From assembly GCF_024172185.1 (NCBI RefSeq), contig NZ_JAMZEC010000001.1, positions 1,178,001-1,242,000 on the forward strand: a stretch of 64,000 nt of DNA, in the 5' to 3' direction. Of this stretch, positions 62,265-64,000 are shown one piece after another. This DNA comes from Nonomuraea roseoviolacea subsp. carminata (GTDB lineage Bacteria; Actinomycetota; Actinomycetes; Streptosporangiales; Streptosporangiaceae). The stretch's first letter is position 1, and each line of letters opens with the position of its first letter. The notes under the pieces are model-generated. The model was not told where the DNA came from. It did not search any database and was given only the letters and a program-made list of their open reading frames with translations. The translations under genes were made by a program, and so were the position numbers.

Positions 62265-63679
62265 CAGCGCTTGAACTTCTTGATCGAGGAGTCGCCCTTG
62301 ATCTCGTCGGCCTTCTTCTGCAGCCGCTCCAGGTACTTGTCGGGCGTGAGGCCGCCGGTCATCAGCTCGCCGGTGGCGGCGATGGCCTCGTCCTTGAGCT
62401 GGGCGTACCAGGTCTGCCAGCGGTAGGTGACGGTGTTGGCGCCCGCGGCGGTGACGGCCTTGGACGCGCTGGCCGCGCCCGGGGAGAGCTGCCGGCCCTC
62501 GCCCGCGCCCTTGACGACCGAGACGGTGCGGACCAGCTCGCTGAAGTCGCCGGCCGCCTTCTTCGACAGCATGGCGCGCAGGTACTCCATGCCGCCCTGG
62601 GGGTTGGCGCCCTTGGCCGGGACGATGAAGTTCTCGCCGGGCGAGGTGTGCAGGGTGCCGTACGGCATCTTGTCGGAGCCGGTGAAGTCGGGCAGCGGGA
62701 ACATGCCGTACTCGAAGTCGGCGGGCGTGGTGGTCTTCTGCTCGTTCTCCAGCCACGACCCGGCGGGCAGCATGGCCACCTTGTACTTGTTCTGCGCGGT
62801 CTGGGTCTGGACGTGGTCGAGGCCGGCGGTGCCCTCCATGAGGTACTTCGCGCCGATCTCGGCCCAGGCGGCGGCCGACTGCTTCATCGGCTCGCTGGTC
62901 CAGGCGCCGTCCTCCAGGTTGTCGATGTTGACCAGCACCTCCGGCCCGCCGATCTTGGCGGCCAGGGTCAGCAGCGGCTCGTACAGGTACTGGGGGAACT
63001 TGCCGGCGTAGGTGAACGGCGCCATCTTGCCGGACTTCTTGATCGTCTCGCAGAGCTTGAGGAACTCGTCCCAGGTCTTCGGCGGCTGCCAGCCGTTGTC
63101 GCGGAAGGCCTTCTGGGAGTACCAGATGCCGAAGATGTAGTTGACGTAGCCGAGCACGCTGAACGTGCCGTCGTAGGTGCCGATCTCGATGACGGCCGGG
63201 TCGAGCAGGTCGCGCACCTTGACGTTGGGGTCGTCCCAGCTCGGCGCGTCGAGCAGCGGGGTGAGGTCGTGGAGCTGGCCGTCCTGGGCGAGCGCGCCGA
63301 AGTCCATGGCGTTGGCGCCGGAGTTGTCGATGACGTCCGGCGGGTTGCCGCCGGCGAAGCGCGGCTGCAGGACCTTGGTGATCTCCTTGGTGGACTCGAT
63401 CTTGATCTGCGCCTGCGGGTACTTGGTCTTGAACAGCGGCTGGTGGATGTCCTTGGCGTAGGCGGTGCCGAAGCCGCCGTCGAAGATCCAGACCTCCAGC
63501 GGCTTGTCGGCGGCCACGCCGAAGGGGTTGGCGGCGCTGGTGGCCACCGGAGCGGCCGAGGACGAGGCCGGCGCCTTGGACGCCGGGGTGGCGCAGGCGG
63601 CGAGCGCGCCGGCCACGGGGACCAGCGCGGCGCCCCGGAGGAGCTGGCGCCGGGTGATGTTCTGGGGGGTGTCGGTCAT
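62264..63679 (-). CDS. Carbohydrate ABC transporter substrate-binding lipoprotein (NgcE-like)
   Basis: 471 residues. A Tat-type N-terminus NITRRQLLRGAALV and lipobox LAAC (lipidated Cys29), a Ser/Ala linker, then an extracellular solute-binding domain of family 1 (VWIFDGGFGTAYAKDIHQPL, PDVIDNSGANAMDFGALAQD, LPAGSWLENEQK). The layout resembles NgcE, the GlcNAc/chitobiose binder of streptomycetes, but the ligand is inferred. First of the coupled binding-protein/permease genes; downstream of the SIS gene. Confidence 0.9.
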   Translation of the reverse strand: MTDTPQNITRRQLLRGAALVPVAGALAACATPASKAPASSSAAPVATSAANPFGVAADKPLEVWIFDGGFGTAYAKDIHQPLFKTKYPQAQIKIESTKEITKVLQPRFAGGNPPDVIDNSGANAMDFGALAQDGQLHDLTPLLDAPSWDDPNVKVRDLLDPAVIEIGTYDGTFSVLGYVNYIFGIWYSQKAFRDNGWQPPKTWDEFLKLCETIKKSGKMAPFTYAGKFPQYLYEPLLTLAAKIGGPEVLVNIDNLEDGAWTSEPMKQSAAAWAEIGAKYLMEGTAGLDHVQTQTAQNKYKVAMLPAGSWLENEQKTTTPADFEYGMFPLPDFTGSDKMPYGTLHTSPGENFIVPAKGANPQGGMEYLRAMLSKKAAGDFSELVRTVSVVKGAGEGRQLSPGAASASKAVTAAGANTVTYRWQTWYAQLKDEAIAATGELMTGGLTPDKYLERLQKKADEIKGDSSIKKFKR

Positions 63680-63698
63680 GATGGTGCTCTCCTGACTT

Positions 63699-64000
63699 TC
63701 AGGCTCCGCGTCTGATGCGCCCCGCGTAGCGGCTCTCCAGGGCCTTGTTGTGCTCGTCGCCGCCGGTCACGTTGACCGACAGGTAGATGGGCGGCGTCTC
63801 GCCGAGGGCCGCCAGGCGCTCCACCGCCTCGGTGACGACCATCTGCGCGAGCAGCGCCGAGGTGATCGTGGAGACGGCGCCGTACGCGCCGCCGCCGGGC
63901 AGGTCGAGGACGGCGTCCCCGTACGGGGAGCCGTTGTCGAGGACGACGTCGGCCAGGTCCAGCAGCCGGCGGCCGGACGGGTGGCGCGAGGTCATCCGGG
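63699..64000 (-). CDS. SIS-domain phosphosugar-binding protein, N-terminus outside window
   Basis: The last 100 residues of a protein whose start lies beyond the right edge; the frame is open through 64000. SRHPSGRRLLDLADVVLDNG, SPYGDAVLDLPGGGAYGAVS and PPIYLSVNVTGGDEHNKALE fit sugar-isomerase (SIS) domain proteins of the UPF0309 type that accompany sugar or GlcNAc ABC transporters. Located 19 nt upstream of the binding protein, so probably the same operon. Confidence 0.8.
   Translation of the reverse strand, partial: RMTSRHPSGRRLLDLADVVLDNGSPYGDAVLDLPGGGAYGAVSTITSALLAQMVVTEAVERLAALGETPPIYLSVNVTGGDEHNKALESRYAGRIRRGA

Noticed and set aside
62264..63679. DasR/GlcNAc regulon assignment for the ABC importer
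   Set aside because: No dre-like site is visible near the operon; only weak resemblance to NgcE supports the ligand.

Overview
The window is from a high-GC actinobacterial chromosome, probably a Streptosporangiales genus such as Nonomuraea. Third codon positions are nearly all G or C, GTG starts are common, many genes look leaderless (a TANNNT box 5 to 8 nt before the start codon), and menaquinone and Tat-lipoprotein genes are present. I saw no rRNA, tRNA, CRISPR array, transposase or integrase.

Layout. 1-6350: accessory and core genes: a cut-off ferritin-like protein, a divergent EamA exporter and MocR regulator with overlapping start codons, a CGNR zinc-finger regulator, menA, two GNAT acetyltransferases and dapB. 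5600-21000 is a housekeeping block read on the minus strand: rimP-nusA-ylxR-infB, then ylxP-rbfA-nrnA-truB, ribF, rpsO-pnp-M16 protease-dapB. A plus-strand TRM11-like methyltransferase lies between ribF and truB. 21000-25900: a lipoprotein, a DUF4439 ferritin-like protein, proS and a membrane protein, with two long non-coding repeat- or hairpin-rich gaps.

25900-55700 holds the main biology. It is a dispersed set of genes for breaking down steroid rings C and D (the HIP pathway). Recognised members are ipdE2, fadD3, ipdE1, ipdF, echA20, ipdA, ipdB, ipdC, an Rv3548c/Rv3549c-type SDR, fadA6 and the TetR regulator kstR2. An LLM flavoenzyme, a degenerate PaaK-like protein, fprA, a flavin reductase and an Ltp/DUF35 pair sit in the same operons or under the same sites. 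At least six sites of the type ACCAAGCRANCGCTTGGT, which contain the KstR2 consensus as I remember it, lie at the promoters of these blocks. Unrelated genes separate the blocks: cutC, a KorSA-like GntR, a PadR operon, DUF2252, ATP-grasp, two small secreted paralogues, NIPSNAP, a pentapeptide-repeat protein and a GH3 hexosaminidase.

55700-64000: an AlkD-like DNA repair protein, a LysR regulator divergent from metE, an APH-like kinase, and a carbohydrate ABC importer (binding lipoprotein plus two permeases) downstream of a SIS-domain protein cut by the window edge.

How the genes would work together (inference from families): FadD3 makes HIP-CoA; IpdF, IpdC, IpdE1/IpdE2, EchA20, IpdAB and FadA6 oxidise and open rings D and C and release acyl-CoAs; KstR2 represses the blocks until HIP-CoA appears. 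The Ltp/DUF35 pair and the LLM/flavin-reductase pair look like additions to the canonical regulon.
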